Below are positions 1-11,601 of a stretch of DNA of 64,000 nt, one piece after another (position 1 is the first letter of the stretch; each line of letters begins with the position of its first letter). Origin of the DNA: Agriotes lineatus (taxonomy: Eukaryota > Arthropoda > Insecta > Coleoptera > Elateridae); the NCBI GenBank assembly GCA_940337035.1, contig CALNHX010002822.1, positions 62,001-126,000 of the forward strand. Direction: 5' to 3'. A program made the position numbers and the translations under genes. Below the pieces are notes generated by a model. It had not been told where the DNA came from and did not search any database. It saw nothing but the letters and a program-made list of their open reading frames with translations.

Positions 1-2340
1 TCTTTTATGGCTCTGTTTTGTATTATAAAATTCTGCTGTTTAAGACTCCACCGTGTGCTTTAGCTTCCTACCATTTTTTAGTGCTGGAATTATATATGTG
101 TATAAGATTGGCTAAAACTACATCAAACTTTTAACCTGCTAACTGAAGAGTATTTTTTACTAATATATATTGCTGTTCGATATTTGACAAGGCCCGGTTT
201 GGCAGCTGCATTACAGGTTTTCTGCCTATCTCTTTGTCTGTCAGCAATGCTTTCGAACCTATATTAAAACAATCGAATCTAAAATTTCGGTGTTACGTAA
301 AAGAAAACAATATTCAATTAAATGGTACTGTTGCTAATAGCTGTATAAAAATATCCAAAATTTTTAACTCAGTTTACACTCCGATCTGTAGCCTGTAAAT
401 CTCTACAGCATAATAATAATAATTCTTTAGGAACTTGCTTACTGGTAAAGTGAGGGATTCTGTCTTCTGTACATAAATCCAACAGCAAAAAGCGAAATAA
501 ATAACTGTCGGCTCAATTTCGAGACTGTGTATTTAATAAAGTACGGGATAAAACACGTAATATTTACATTCGGTGCTTACAAACAATGTTGAGGATTTCT
601 CTCAATGTCTCTAAGACTCCAACAGTTTTGTATAATGTTAAATACTGTTTACTAACTGACTGTTAATAACTATCAAAATATGCGAGAGACTATCAACTAC
701 CAGATCCCAGTCACTCGTGTGTCTCACCCAGAGGCTCAAACAATTTAGCGTTTGAGCAGATTTTTCTTAAACAATAGGTTTCATTGTTCAATTTTTAGCA
801 GTTTTGCACATTTGAATCTCTAGACAATAACATCCGGTTTATGTGTTAATGGAGGTCAGCAAAAATTCCTCCAAAAACATAGACTTTATTGTCCAATTAT
901 ATTTTGCAATCGTGCAGATTTCTCAAACAATGGACGTCATTGTTCAATTGGTAGACATCCTGCATCTGCAAGTCTCAAGTTTTGCATTCCCAGACCATGA
1001 CTCACATCCTGTTGAGCCTGGGAAAATTTTTATAAGCGTAGGAATAAAATAGACATTTAGCCCAAAAATTTATCGTGGGAACCGGAAGTGGCCCGTGACC
1101 TTGACGTCGGCTAGACCAGTGACCCCCGGCTAGACCTAGCCAAGTTTCAAACCAGAGGCAAATGACCTCGCCATGTGACACTTGGCCACGTTCCAAACCA
1201 ATCGAAGTGTCCCAGAACCCGTCTAACTACACTACTGGAGTTAACTAACAATCAAGATACTGGAGAAGTTTTAATTAATAACGTTAATAATCAAGGAAAT
1301 CCTCATACAGTAGATTAAATTTGATAAATAGTTATTTTTCCAATTGATTATAGTTATTTATTATATGTATATTTCTGAATAATGTTACTTATACTCTACT
1401 CGAAAAAGCTTTTAATATAATTTTATTTATTATTTTAAATTATTTAATTTAATTCTTTAACTAATAACTTTATGCGTTTTTGGAATTTCTTAATGCTAAG
1501 GTCATGTTCAATTTTTTTCATTTCCAACTCTTGCTCATATATTCTTTTCTTAAAGTGGAGTTGCTGTTATTGCGTGCTCCGTTTAAGTTTGCAATGTTTA
1601 TGTTGCAATGCTTTCTGCTGAAGCTTTACCAACTCTTAATTTTTCCCCCCAAAAGGTGTTGATTTTGAATCGGCAGTCTGTCATTAAGGCATTCTTCTTT
1701 TTAATCATTTGTTTGTTCTTTAGTTTTTCTAGAAGGAAAACAGCGAACCATTAGTACTATGATATTTATATAATATAGAAAACTACACAAACTAACCATC
1801 TCTCAATGACGATTCTTCGGTATAGGCCGCAACGATTCAAAAATAGATAAACGCAAGCTGGCTGGAGACCACGTTTTCTACTGCCTACAACCCTCTGCTG
1901 AGGTTGGCCCACTCTCCGAGTTGCCCAAAGAAGCCTAACTTGTTTAGCTTTGGCCTGAACTTACAGCATCTTCAACAGCAATTTCTAAATTATCCCAAAG
2001 ACACAATTCAGCCCTGCTCAAGTAATGTTTACAGGAGTTCCAGAAACACCGCCAGTCTTAAATGTTCGTATTTTCTCTTCAGAAAACTTCTCTTTTGTAA
2101 CTTTTTTCATATTTTACTTTCAAATTTTTTGGATTTCTTGGCAGCAAACCACTCTGACTATTGAAGTCCGTTGTTAATTGAAGCCATGCGTTTTCTTTTT
2201 TGCTTTCACGTTACTGCGTCGGTTTTTTACATTCTGGACTTGTTTATATTTCTTTACAAATGAAACAAGCAGGTCATCCTCTATTTCTGTAAAATTTAAA
2301 ACTCTACTGTTCTTGTTTTCCATGTCCTTTTAAAAATATA
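1..2340. other. AT-rich stretch without a recognisable gene
   Basis: No open frame here resembles a known protein and none is longer than about 90 codons. The frames look like chance openings in AT-rich DNA. The stretch at about 1080-1230 is richer in G and C but shows no coding signal. The only structure I noticed is the degenerate repeat at 738-955. Confidence 0.5.
738..955 (+). repeat. Degenerate short repeat cluster
   Basis: The word AAACAAT or a close variant starts at about 738, 769, 875 and 925. At 769 and 925 it continues as a similar block containing TCATTGTTCAATT and then TAG. Spacing is irregular (about 30-100 bp), so this is a decayed or complex repeat rather than a clean tandem array. 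The function is unknown. Confidence 0.35.
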
Positions 2341-2440
2341 CAAATAACATATTAAGATGATTTCGGTGGATTTCACGGCCATTGCGATTAAGTAACAAAC
2401 GACTTCCGGGATTGAACCGTGTCATTATTGAGGTCAAAGA

Positions 2441-2480
2441 ACTCAACGTTTTGCTTACTTTCGTAAGGGGCTTCATCAGA
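2441..2480 (-). ncRNA. Hammerhead-like hairpin, possible Penelope-like or retrozyme remnant
   Basis: Read on the minus strand the segment begins with the hammerhead core word CTGATGA (2479 down to 2473). Next come a C-rich strand and a perfect 5-bp hairpin, CTTAC/GTAAG, closed by a GAAA tetraloop, and then CAAAACGTTG. The expected GAAA after stem II reads CAAA, so the core looks damaged. Such motifs are known in the terminal repeats of Penelope-like elements. No coding part of such an element lies next to it, so the assignment is tentative. Confidence 0.3.
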
Positions 2481-2624
2481 AAGAAAAGCAAAAGAGTACG
2501 GTAACTCAACGTGTAAACCTCTCCTTCCGATCGTTAGAAGAGTTTCGCCTAAATAACATCTTAGTTTATTCGAATAGACGACCCAATTTAGCTATTCACA
2601 CGCTTACTACTATTCAAATGGACC

Positions 2625-2845
2625 ATGCTGCCCCATTTACCATACATTTCTCATCTTGCTGCATCAGTTTTTTATTTGTTTGGACCCTTAGAGAAGTTTC
2701 TAGGAGAAAAATGCCTCGTCGTAATGAAGAAGTCATGGAAATTGTTCGGAAATGGGTGTGACAGCAGCCAAAAGATTTTTTTCCATGGAAAATACAGAAA
2801 GTTCGGGAAATACGGCACCAGTTTATTAAAAAAGAGGGAGACTGA
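2625..2845 (+). pseudogene. Mariner-type (Tc1/mariner) transposase, C-terminal fragment
   Basis: The segment encodes the end of a mariner-family DDE/D transposase. The first frame contains a degraded form of the pre-catalytic block (PYISHLAASVFYLFGPLEKF, where the family has a PYSPDLAPSD-like motif before YLFGPL). The family catalytic aspartate is not preserved there. After about 2705 the homology moves to another frame (RRNEEVMEIVRKWV, then QQPKDFFPWKIQKV and KKEGD), which ends at a TGA. One frameshift and one in-frame stop after RKWV make it non-functional. Only about the last 70 of some 340 residues remain and no terminal repeats were identified. The identification rests on the LFGPL and QQPKDFF blocks and their order. 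Confidence 0.7.
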
Positions 2846-3339
2846 GTAGAAAAATGATATGATATACATTACAGTCCTTCTGTTTGTTTTCGAATAAATA
2901 TTAAATTATAATTTATATTTGCACCCTCCAGGTACATCGTTTTAAAAAAGTAAATTGTCATTAATAAATAATTATTTCAAACCAATATTGTATAATAGAG
3001 CCGTTTGTTGTTAATTGTTATAGAAAAAATTTAATTATATTTTTTCCGTACTTTACTCTGTAAGCTGTAATTAATGGAGATATATTTTTTCCTTCTTACG
3101 CAATCATTATTAGCAAGCTACAATGCTACATCCTGCACAAAACACAACACATGTACATTTCTTCCACAAACATACGGGCCTGCACGAAATATTTCTTTGC
3201 TCGAGCACAGAACTAACTGATATCCGACTAGTCATAGGAAATCATAAATTATACTTATACTTATATTGATCCAGAAATGCCCTACTGCGATTTGCTTAAT
3301 ATGTAACTTAATAAGCCCTTATCTTATTTTTGGCGTTCT

Positions 3340-3650
3340 GAAGATTTAATACCCAATCAATATCAGCAATTTAGTAATTCTATTACCAGAAAATAATTAC
3401 AACTACCACAAGTAATTCAAATACTTGTAAAGTGGTTCAAATACTTTAGAGTAATTTAATTAACCAAAAGTAGTTGAGTAATTGAATATAGTAATTAAAT
3501 ACTTTCAAAAAGTAATTGTCGAGTACCTACTGTTTAATAAAAATGGAAATTACCAAATACAATTACAGTATTTTAAAAAGTAATTCAGTTACAAGGCAAA
3601 TCAACAAAAACAAATTTAATTGTAAAGTAATAAATTACTACCCAGCTCTG
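3340..3650 (-). mobile_element. hAT-like element end (non-autonomous fragment)
   Basis: On the minus strand the piece starts with CAGAGCTGGG, a hAT-type terminus. It continues into a run of short direct and inverted words built on GTAATT, ATTAC and AGTAATT, the subterminal pattern usual for hAT ends. There is no transposase frame. The opposite end was not located, so the left limit is approximate. Confidence 0.5.
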
Positions 3651-3690
3651 AGTAGAAATCATAAAAACGCCCCTCGTAGCAAGAAAATTG

Positions 3691-3850
3691 TACACGGGAT
3701 GTTCAAATAGTACTAAAACTTAAAAAACTCAATTTTACTATAACGTGTGTCAACGAGATCACTTTTTTGACGTACCTGTCAAACTTTTTCGGTTTTGGTT
3801 TTACCCGGAAGTGATCGCAACTTCTGATTTTAAATGGGACACCTTGTATA
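3691..3850. mobile_element. Small MITE-like element
   Basis: The two ends are similar inverted repeats. The left begins TACACGGGATGTTCAAAT. The reverse complement of the right end begins TATACAAGGTGTCCCATTT. The unit is about 160 bp and non-coding. Ends reading TACA-GGTGTCCCA are a common theme among insect TA-duplicating DNA transposons. The family is not assigned. Confidence 0.45.
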
Positions 3851-3859
3851 TTTTTGCAT

Positions 3860-4700
3860 TTTTGCAATCTATAAATTATTCTGCATATGGCCATATCATT
3901 GTTATGATTGTTTAAAGTAATTTAAAGTGCATCATATAAAATACAAACTTAATTATCACACTTAACTGAAATTGTGCATATAGGACTGTAATAGCCTGTA
4001 TTGACTAATTTTTTGCTCACTTTAGGGCTATGACTAATTACCACTGTATGGCAGACAACCACTTTCTCTTCACGGGCTGGACGGGTTGCGGATCGCCAAG
4101 ATCGCGCACGTACCGCTATTGTGGCTGGCGGCAACGTACTCTAGCGGCTAAGACTGCAAATGTAAGAATTCGTGGTGACTTTTATTGACAATTGCCAATT
4201 TTAATAAATCCGGGTGCAATCTTGTTCATTTCGGGGGCTGTGACTATAAATTGACGTGGTGCAAAGGTCTGACTTGCCCTAACCTAGTCCGCAGTGCCGA
4301 ATAGCTTCTTTTAGCAAGTGAAATGACAGCGTATCAAATTTCTTTGGAAACGGTTTTAACCTTTAAATTTGCTAATTAAACCATGGAGATTTTAATTGTT
4401 AAATTAAAGCACTACGGACAGCCTCAGGACGTCTTTAAAACAGCATTCCTCTAGGTGAGTAAAGCTCTGAATTTTTATAACAAAACTGTCCGGCGCCTAC
4501 GCCGGTGTCGTGACCTTGATACGAGTTTACGTGATTAATTTCGGGATTCGAAACTTTTACTTTGACGCAAAAGTACTCACAAGAGTTACATGAAATTAAT
4601 TACCAACTTTCTGAGAGGCGAGTGAAGCTCTCATAGGCTTTACGAATAAGTTTCGTGTTTTGGCGACCAACAAAAGGGGCGCTTCTACAGGTTGAGAAAA
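3860..4700. other. Non-coding stretch, nothing recognised
   Basis: Only short chance frames occur. The segment from about 4020 to 4310 is GC-richer and contains words such as GCGCACGTACCGC, but no protein similarity or RNA fold was recognised. Confidence 0.4.
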
Positions 4701-4707
4701 ATTTATA

Positions 4708-4986
4708 ACAAATCGTTTTAGGTCGATAATCACGAAGCCATAAACGATTTTTATTAAAGCGTATTCAAGGAAGTTTAACAGAAATCGAGATTGATTTATA
4801 ACAAGTCGTTTTAGGTCGATAATCACAAAGCCATAAACGATTCTCGTTAAAACGTGTTCAGGAAAGTTTAACAAAAATCGAGATTGATCTATAACAGGTC
4901 GTTTTGGGTCGATAATCACGAAGCCTCAAAACGATTCTTGTTATAGCGCGTTCAGGAAGGTTTCACAGGAATTTCTGGTAGCAGGA
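4708..4986. repeat. Three-copy tandem repeat, 93-bp period
   Basis: The word ACAAATCG/ACAAGTCG/ACAGGTCG starts at 4708, 4801 and 4894, giving a constant period of 93 bp. Each unit continues with TTTTaGGTCGATAATCAC and ends in a variant of GAAATCGAGATTGAT. The third unit is the most diverged towards its end. Because 93 is a multiple of three, the minus strand stays open through the array (frame 4596-4919) and reads a 31-residue repeat containing VIIDLKR and RFLLNF. No known protein matches, so the open frame may be a by-product of the period. Confidence 0.8.
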
Positions 4987-4989
4987 ATC

Positions 4990-6840
4990 AAGTGTTTCGG
5001 ACCGGTTTCAGGAACTAGGTCCCGGAGGACCTAGAGCGAGACGCTGGTCAGGGACGGAGGAGGCAAGCCCTTCTAACAGCGTGCGTTTTCTATTTATGCT
5101 ATACCATACTGTTTATCAGTGTTGGAAATTTGGGAGAGATGCGCCGAACGACGTCCTGTAGATGCGGGCGCAGAACGATGATTACGCCGTGTTATCATTT
5201 TCTAGCGCTTTGGCGATGTTTTCTAGGTGAATGTGACGAAATTTTAGCGGGACAAAATTTGAACGGATTCCAATGCGTAGAAATAATAATTTCGGCCGAC
5301 GCTAACGTCACAGGAATATAAAACATGACACTATTTGACAAATATTAATTTCAAGCGTCTCACTGGTTTTTTTAATACCTAGGTATTAATTTTAAAATAT
5401 TGCACATCATATCGTTACAGACCGTAATTGACCTGTACAAAAGTATATAACGATCGTAGTGCATCACAATTTCCCAAGTCAGAAATATGAACGTCATTGC
5501 AGACGGAAAGTCTATTTATTTCTTTTGATATTATTTTTGCTGTTTTGTCTGATGATATTAAAAGTTTTGTCTCCATTGTCAATCCAAGGTCTTTTATTTT
5601 GTCTATTTAACTTCTTTACTTTTTTGCAGTATGGTGGCATTTACCCTCTTCATCATGTTTATATTATAGGTTGCATCACGTTTTTCCCATATTAGGAACA
5701 TAGTTCCTCATGTTTCGTCAGTTATTCATTCTTTATTTTACTGAGGTAATCTTTATTCCTAATATTGTATTGAAAACTTATGCAATGTTGTTTTTAGGGG
5801 TTTCTCATGTTTCTATTGGCATCAGTTCTCTATATGTTCTCAGTGCGAATGAATTTGTGGATTTCTGCACATTGTATTTTATTTTTACTAATTTAGTGTG
5901 CTAGGACTCTAAGGGCTCTTTACATTTTGGTCTTCATGCCCATAAGGGTATTTACTGTATTAACCATCTGTTCATTGTTGCGGCTTCGATAATCTAAAGA
6001 GTTAAGTTGAGTAGGTGATTATCTTGCTGCGCCTTAGTACGAAGTGTTGTTGCTATAGTTAATCTGCATTCTTTTCCTTGGGAGTTGCTTATGTCATCTT
6101 GCGAATTGCTAGTTTCCTTGTAATTTGCTATTAGTTTTTTTTTTTTGGGTTTGATGGACTACTACTTACTGCCTTTGCATGTTGATGTTGTGACTGTGTA
6201 GCCGCTGACAGACTTTGAACACACGCGTTTTTGATTTTTGTACACTACCATTACCTTTATATTATAGTTTACTTTACTTATAATTCCTTCAGCCCCACTT
6301 TTTGATTAACCAATTGTTTTCTATTAACTGACCTATCTCTTCAGTGTCTTTGTCAACGACTTATAAAAGATCTTTAGCTGCATACTGTTTTCCAATATCC
6401 ACTAACGGGAACTTTGCCTCCCATCAGCATTGCTTTGGATTTTTTTCTAGGTTTTCTCGAGTAAAATTATTTTTTTCATCTTTATTTTCTCTTTAGTTTG
6501 TTTGATTGGTTAGCTCTTAACTTTTTTTTTACATAACTTCTTCTATTTTTTTTATTTCATAAAACTAGAGAACTTAAAAAATATTTTTCTAATTTTTCAA
6601 TTTTGGCATCGTGCTGATTAAGTTTTGCTGCGAGTTTTTCCCTTGTTTCTATCTTTTCTTCCTGGTCTTCTGTCGCAGTAGATGTTTCTTTATTCTCTCT
6701 TTATTCATATTCCATGTTGCCTTACGGAGCTGGGTTTGGCAGCCATCTCTTATAGTCTGATCGTTTGTTAGCCAGCCTTTTTAATTTTTGCTTTCATTTT
6801 CCTCTCTTACTATATATATTGTTATGATACATGATATGGA
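4990..6840. other. T-rich plus strand, no supported gene
   Basis: The plus strand is strongly T-rich and the reading frames (5459-5695, 5710-5904) are hydrophobic by composition alone. The minus strand is correspondingly Lys/Glu/Asn-rich in places (about 6570-6700), as in decayed ORF1 or coiled-coil parts of retroelements. I could not match a family. The part at 4990-5330 has more G and C and no recognised content. Confidence 0.35.
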
Positions 6841-6991
6841 CAGAGATCATAATAAAGGAATGTTGAAAATTGAACGAATAAATTTGGACAGTTACAGAAA
6901 TTGAGTCTTAATAGATATAAAATTTTAACATTAATTAATGAAAATCAACTGTGGTTGCATTATTCATTGGGATTCATAAAATACTATCAAA

Positions 6992-7201
6992 CAGAGGTTT
7001 CATGAAGGATTATTACTGAAATATCCTAATTTTAAAGAAAAGTTTATTCTTCGTACAGACGCATCTGATCAAGCAATTGCAGCCGAATTAATACAAGTAC
7101 AAGATGGGATAGAAGTGCCAATATGTTTTATTTCAAGAATATTAAAAGGGTATGAAATTAGATATACCATAGATGAGAAGTTAGAGAGGTTAATAGAATA
7201 A
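6992..7201 (+). pseudogene. Ty3/gypsy polyprotein fragment, RNase H region
   Basis: A 70-codon frame matches the end of reverse transcriptase and the start of RNase H of Ty3/gypsy retrotransposons. It contains FILRTDASDQAIAAELIQ, with the catalytic Asp of RNase H in the TDAS block, followed by PICFISRILKGYEIRYT. Just upstream, about 6945-6990, is a degraded LGFIKYYQ block corresponding to LGxxNYYRRF. The frame ends in a stop shortly after the EK block that precedes the rest of RNase H. No integrase follows, so this is a relic. Confidence 0.75.
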
Positions 7202-7277
7202 AATATTGAAAGTAACATGGGATACAAACAATGTATGAATAAAAGGGGAATGCAGAAAAGAAGAATTTAAGGATGAG

Positions 7278-7568
7278 ATGAGAAGAGAATGGAAGGATAA
7301 AAGTAAACAGTTAGAGGAAAATTTAACACACATTATGACAGAGGAATTAGTAAAGAATAAAGATAAATTAGAAGTTAGATTTCGAAATAACGATTATGAA
7401 AACAGAATTTTGGATGAAAAACAAGAATTATTATTTGGAAATAATGAAATAAATCAAATGTTAGATACTTGTGAAGACCAGGAAAATGTTGAGTTGGTCA
7501 TTAATAGATTAGAAGATAATTATTGGTGTACTCTGGATACTAATATTACTGCACATTATAAAAATTGA
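7278..7568 (+). CDS. Unrecognised 96-codon frame within retroelement debris
   Basis: The predicted product is highly charged (many Lys, Glu, Asn and Asp), with no cysteines forming a finger, no signal peptide and no membrane segment. It lies between the Ty3/gypsy RNase H fragment and the RTE-like reverse transcriptase, so it is more likely a piece of a retroelement Gag or accessory frame than a cellular gene. I do not recognise it. The following region (7800-7980) is also Lys-rich on the plus strand but lacks a good frame. Confidence 0.25.
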   Translation: MRREWKDKSKQLEENLTHIMTEELVKNKDKLEVRFRNNDYENRILDEKQELLFGNNEINQMLDTCEDQENVELVINRLEDNYWCTLDTNITAHYKN

Positions 7569-8001
7569 TTTGACAAAGATACTTGGAGGACAAGTAGTAA
7601 TGGACTTGATAAAATTAGAAATTCTCGAGGATGTGATACAATAACGAAATACAATAGACGATACATGGCAATACAGATAAAGAAGTATAATGGAAAAGAC
7701 AAATATGAAGAATACTAAATAATATTGCAAAGTACAAGAATAATAAATATTTAAGAAGATATAATAGAGTTCATAAAATAAATAGAATTACAGGAGGTTG
7801 CATAATTAACGTTAATAAAAGTAAGAAGAAAACAAAGAAGGAAACAGTTAAACGAAGATTAAAGAAGAAGACAAAGAAACTGAAAGAAAGACTGAGACGA
7901 AAGGAAGTATTGAGGTTTGAATTTGAATTGAGAAAGTTAAAACAAGTAGCTAAAGAAGCCAAAGATGGTAAGAAGACCACTGAAGTTTATATTAAATATT
8001 A

Positions 8002-9380
8002 TTGAAATATAAAGCATGGGCAACTCTAACAGTACCCAAAGACTGGAAAACGTCCATAATAGTTCCAATCTACAAAAAGGGAAATCGTACAGATTGCTCA
8101 AATTACCGTGGAGTTTCACTGTTGTGCGCAGCCAGCAAGGTGTACGAGATGATCCTGGAAGGAAGGCTTAGAAAAGTAGTGGAGGAAAAACTGCATGAGG
8201 CACAAAGTGGATTTCGACCTGGACACTGCACCCAGGATCATATATTTACAATCAGAAATGTAATAGAGAAATCGCTACCCTATAACAAGGAAATATATAT
8301 ATGTTTTGTTGACCTGGAGAAGGCTTTCGACAAGGTGGAGAGACAAAAAATATGGGATGTGCTAGAGAGAAATGGTATTGCAAATAATTTGATAGAAGCC
8401 ATTAAATCACTGTATAAGAAAACAGAAATATAGTCAGAAAAGACAACAGAGAGACTAATACATTCAGAACAACGAAGGGAGTTAGACAAGGAGGCAACCT
8501 TAGCCCACTACTTTTCATTACTTTTATGGACGAAATAATAAGAAATGTCAGCAGTAAAAGTAAGAAGATGAAGGTGGGATACTACAAATTGAAACCGGTA
8601 GAAGTGGGAGATTGTGTATTTGCAGATGATATAGCAATAATGGCAAACACAGAAAGGAGCTTACAGTTCAATGTCAACCTGTGGGCAGAAGAGCTAGAAA
8701 GAAAAGGAATGAGAATCAATATCAAAAAAACAAAAATAGTAGTGATATCAAATAACAAGGAGAGAAGAGCAAGCATCCAAATTAACAATCAGATAGTGGA
8801 GCAAGACAGCAGCATAAAGTATCTAGGAATAGCCATAGATAATACTGGAAAAATGGAAGAGGAAATTAACAATAGAATCACGGCAACAACTAAATTGTTC
8901 CACGGTATGAGAAGAGGTTTCATCAATAAAAAAGAAATTAGCAACAAAACAAAAATGACAATTTACAAAACCATATACTTGCCGACGTTACTATACGGAA
9001 GCGAAACATGGGTTCTAACAGAGAAATTACATAAAAAAATACAGGTACTGGAAATGAAGTATCTGAGAAGAGTAGCAAATGTAACGTTAATGGACAAGAT
9101 AAGGAACGATGAAATTAGAGAAAGACTGAAAACAGAGAGTGCCAGGAAGTACACAGAGAAGGCTCAGTTGCGGTGGTGGGGACATATGAAAAGATTACCT
9201 GAAGGAAGGCAAGTTAGACAAGTATGGGAAGCAAAGACCACCGGAAAAAGAAAGAAAGGCAGACCAAGCATGACGTGGGATAAGGAAGTGGAAGAACTAC
9301 TGAAGGGAAAAAGGCTAACATGGAACCAGGCTGAGAACATAGCAAGGGACAGAAATAGATGGAGAGCAGCGACGAAATAG
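8002..9380 (+). pseudogene. RTE-like non-LTR retrotransposon reverse transcriptase (5'-truncated, one frameshift)
   Basis: Two frames, 8002-8433 and about 8437-9380, together encode most of a non-LTR reverse transcriptase and its C-terminal tail. Visible blocks in order are VPKDWKTSIIVPIYKKGN, NYRGVSLL, EAQSGFRPGH, CFVDLEKAFDKV (catalytic Asp), KGVRQGGNLSPLLF (read without an ATG just before 8526) and FADDIAIMA (catalytic Asp pair). Then come KYLGIAID, YLPTLLYGSETW and RWWGHMKRLPEGR. The first frame ends at a TAG at 8431-8433 and a one-base shift restores the reading. The apurinic endonuclease domain expected upstream is missing, so the copy is 5'-truncated. This is an old retrotransposon, not a cellular gene. 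Confidence 0.85.
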
Positions 9381-9588
9381 AATAAAGGAAGGTACAACAG
9401 AACCATTACAACCTATTCAGAATAGACAGTTAGCAAGTGTGAAGTTGAATTGCATGATTATATTAAATTTGCTTATTTATTTTGGTTTATTATATGTAAG
9501 AATGAAGTAATTAGTTATGTAAAGATAGGTTTATTACACCCTCTACACTTAACGGTAGAAGAGGGATGGATTATATATATATAATTTT

Positions 9589-9607
9589 TGGCGCCCCACG
9601 TTGGGCG
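9589..9607 (+). other. Retroviral-type primer binding site relic (tRNA-Lys-like)
   Basis: TGGCGCCCCACGTTGGGCG resembles the tRNA-Lys primer binding site TGGCGCCCAACGTGGGGC with two substitutions. It follows a TATA-like run at 9571-9584, as expected next to an LTR end. A matching LTR pair could not be drawn with confidence. It may belong to the same Ty3/gypsy debris as the RNase H fragment at about 7 kb. Confidence 0.4.
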
Positions 9608-9645
9608 TATTTTCATTATTGATGCTTACTATATTTAAATATACC

Positions 9646-9899
9646 GATGGGGCCACAATTATATATAACAGCAATAAGATAACATGAACAAGAAAATAAC
9701 ACGTATTGCTTGAGTAAGAAAGAGATAAACATAGTAGCAAATATTCGAGTAGGCCTGATGCTTATTTTAATTATGACAGATGTCAACCGAGCATGCCTAC
9801 TAAAATAATTTTTTCGTATAGTCATCTCTTTCTTACTCAAGCATTCTATTTTGTTGTTCATGTTATCTCATTGCTGTTATATATAATTATGGCCCCATC
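9646..9899. mobile_element. Foldback/MITE element with about 75-bp inverted repeats
   Basis: The left arm (9646 to about 9725) starts GATGGGGCCACAATTATATA and the right arm (about 9826-9899) is its near-perfect reverse complement, ending TATATAATTATGGCCCCATC. Both arms share AACAGCAAT-AGATAACATGAAC and TGCTTGAGTAAGAAAGAGAT. A spacer of about 100 bp separates them and contains a second short inverted pair around GTAGGC. There is no coding capacity and no convincing target duplication. Confidence 0.8.
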
Positions 9900-11600
9900 A
9901 GTACATTTGATACCTACATACTTTGTTATCTTTTAATATTTTAATTTGGTCTGTCGTATCTGATATGAGTCGTAAATAATTTCTATCTTTTAACATTTTA
10001 CTTTATAAATTAAACTATATGAACTTTATTCTTTCCATTCTCATTTCTTTAAAATTTTATCTCTATTTAAAAACTTAATTCAATAACCCTTTATATTCTA
10101 AACTTTTGCAAAGACTGACTACAATGCTTTACCAAATCTTTTTATAGTATTGATCATCAAACTATATCCACTCTTATGATATCATAAGAATATATATATT
10201 GCAATACACACCTTAATTACTTTGATTTTGAATTTTATGATATCAAATTTTAACCGATTGACTATTTAATTTCTAGATTCGATTGATATTTAAAATTTTA
10301 AATAGTAGTGTGCCCTCAATTTATGGTTCGCTGATCGGTATAATATCTATTTTGCTAGCTCAAATATTGCATGAAGACTCGTCTCTCATTTAGGCTTGGG
10401 TTCCTAGTTTGTTAAATTCAATGTTAAAATATTACTGGCATGCCAATGTGTACAACTGAAATTAAACTTCAAAGCGCAAGCGCTCGACCTGTCAAACTGA
10501 CAAACATAAACAGATTCGAAATACGTTGAATGTTCGTGCGTGTAATTAATTTTAAAACAAGGATTTAATGAGCAAATTACTCGGTAAGTGTTTGAATTAA
10601 ACCGCCTTTGGACGGCGTCAGTAAGTTCCTTTGTTTTCAGGCTAATACGTCCATTGGCTTGCTTAAAAAGGACGCCTTTGCGATTTTGTTTATTTTAACC
10701 TCCAACTGGCCATTTTAATTACAAATCCTAGATTACTGGTTATTCATGGACATCAAAATAAATCGGATTTCAGTTTCTTGGTTTGTACTTCAGGTATGAT
10801 CGCACTTTCAAGCCTTTGGAGCGGTTAAATTTTTCGTACACTAACCTCACAATGCTTTCAGGAACGGTAACCGCTAAAGGACCCCTCTGCGTTGCCTGTC
10901 GTTGATGCAGACCCCCAGGGATGCTGGAACGCTGATGTAGTTGCTACCGCTGGTCCGCTTGGTGCTCTACAACGTCATCTCACTGCTGTAGGCCTCTCGT
11001 TTGCTGCTATCGGAGAATCGTAGACCTCCTTCGATGACGGCTCCAAGATCGGAAGCCACCACCTCGGTGTAAATTTAATTTTTGGTAAAAACACTACCCA
11101 CACTTCCACATATGCATTAAATCATAGCCCTTTCTAAAGAAGGCCGTGGCCGCACAATATGGCAACAGAGCATCGCCTGAAAGCCGACGGCCGATGAATC
11201 GGTGAACGTGGACAAAGGAATTTATTGAATGTGATAGAAAAATTCGAGATATTTATTTAAGAATGGGTGACAGCACCACAAAACAAATAAAACATAACCA
11301 CAAACAGTTTTATTAGACAGTTAGTATACAAAACACGTTTAAATTAATAAAGATAAAATAATTCCTACGATAAAATATCCAGTTTTCTTTTATTTAATTT
11401 AGAGGTTGATCCTTTTTTGTGACAATTTGTACTATCTTACTTTTAAGTAATTATTTAAAAGAATGTTTGCTATGGTAGACATCATACATATGTTGAACGA
11501 ATACCGAATTGAAATTACCACAGATACAATAATCTTGCACAATACTGTTTGCGTCCTTATTAGCCGAAATTGCTGAAAAACTTAAGCTACACAAAGTAGC
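9900..11600. other. No supported gene; GC-richer island at about 10480-11230
   Basis: 9900-10440 is AT-rich and empty. The segment from about 10480 differs in composition. It contains an ATG with a short open run ending at a good splice-donor word (CTCGGTAAGTG, about 10580) and several acceptor-like words (TTTTCAG at about 10640, CTTTCAG at about 10860). No spliced frame that I tried stays open. Between 10870 and 11030 one plus-strand frame is open for about 50 codons without similarity to anything I know. Confidence 0.3.
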
Positions 11601-11601
11601 T

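Noticed and set aside
11046..11056. GATCGGAAG word resembling a sequencing adapter
   Set aside because: Only nine bases match and the surrounding sequence is not adapter, so chance is sufficient.
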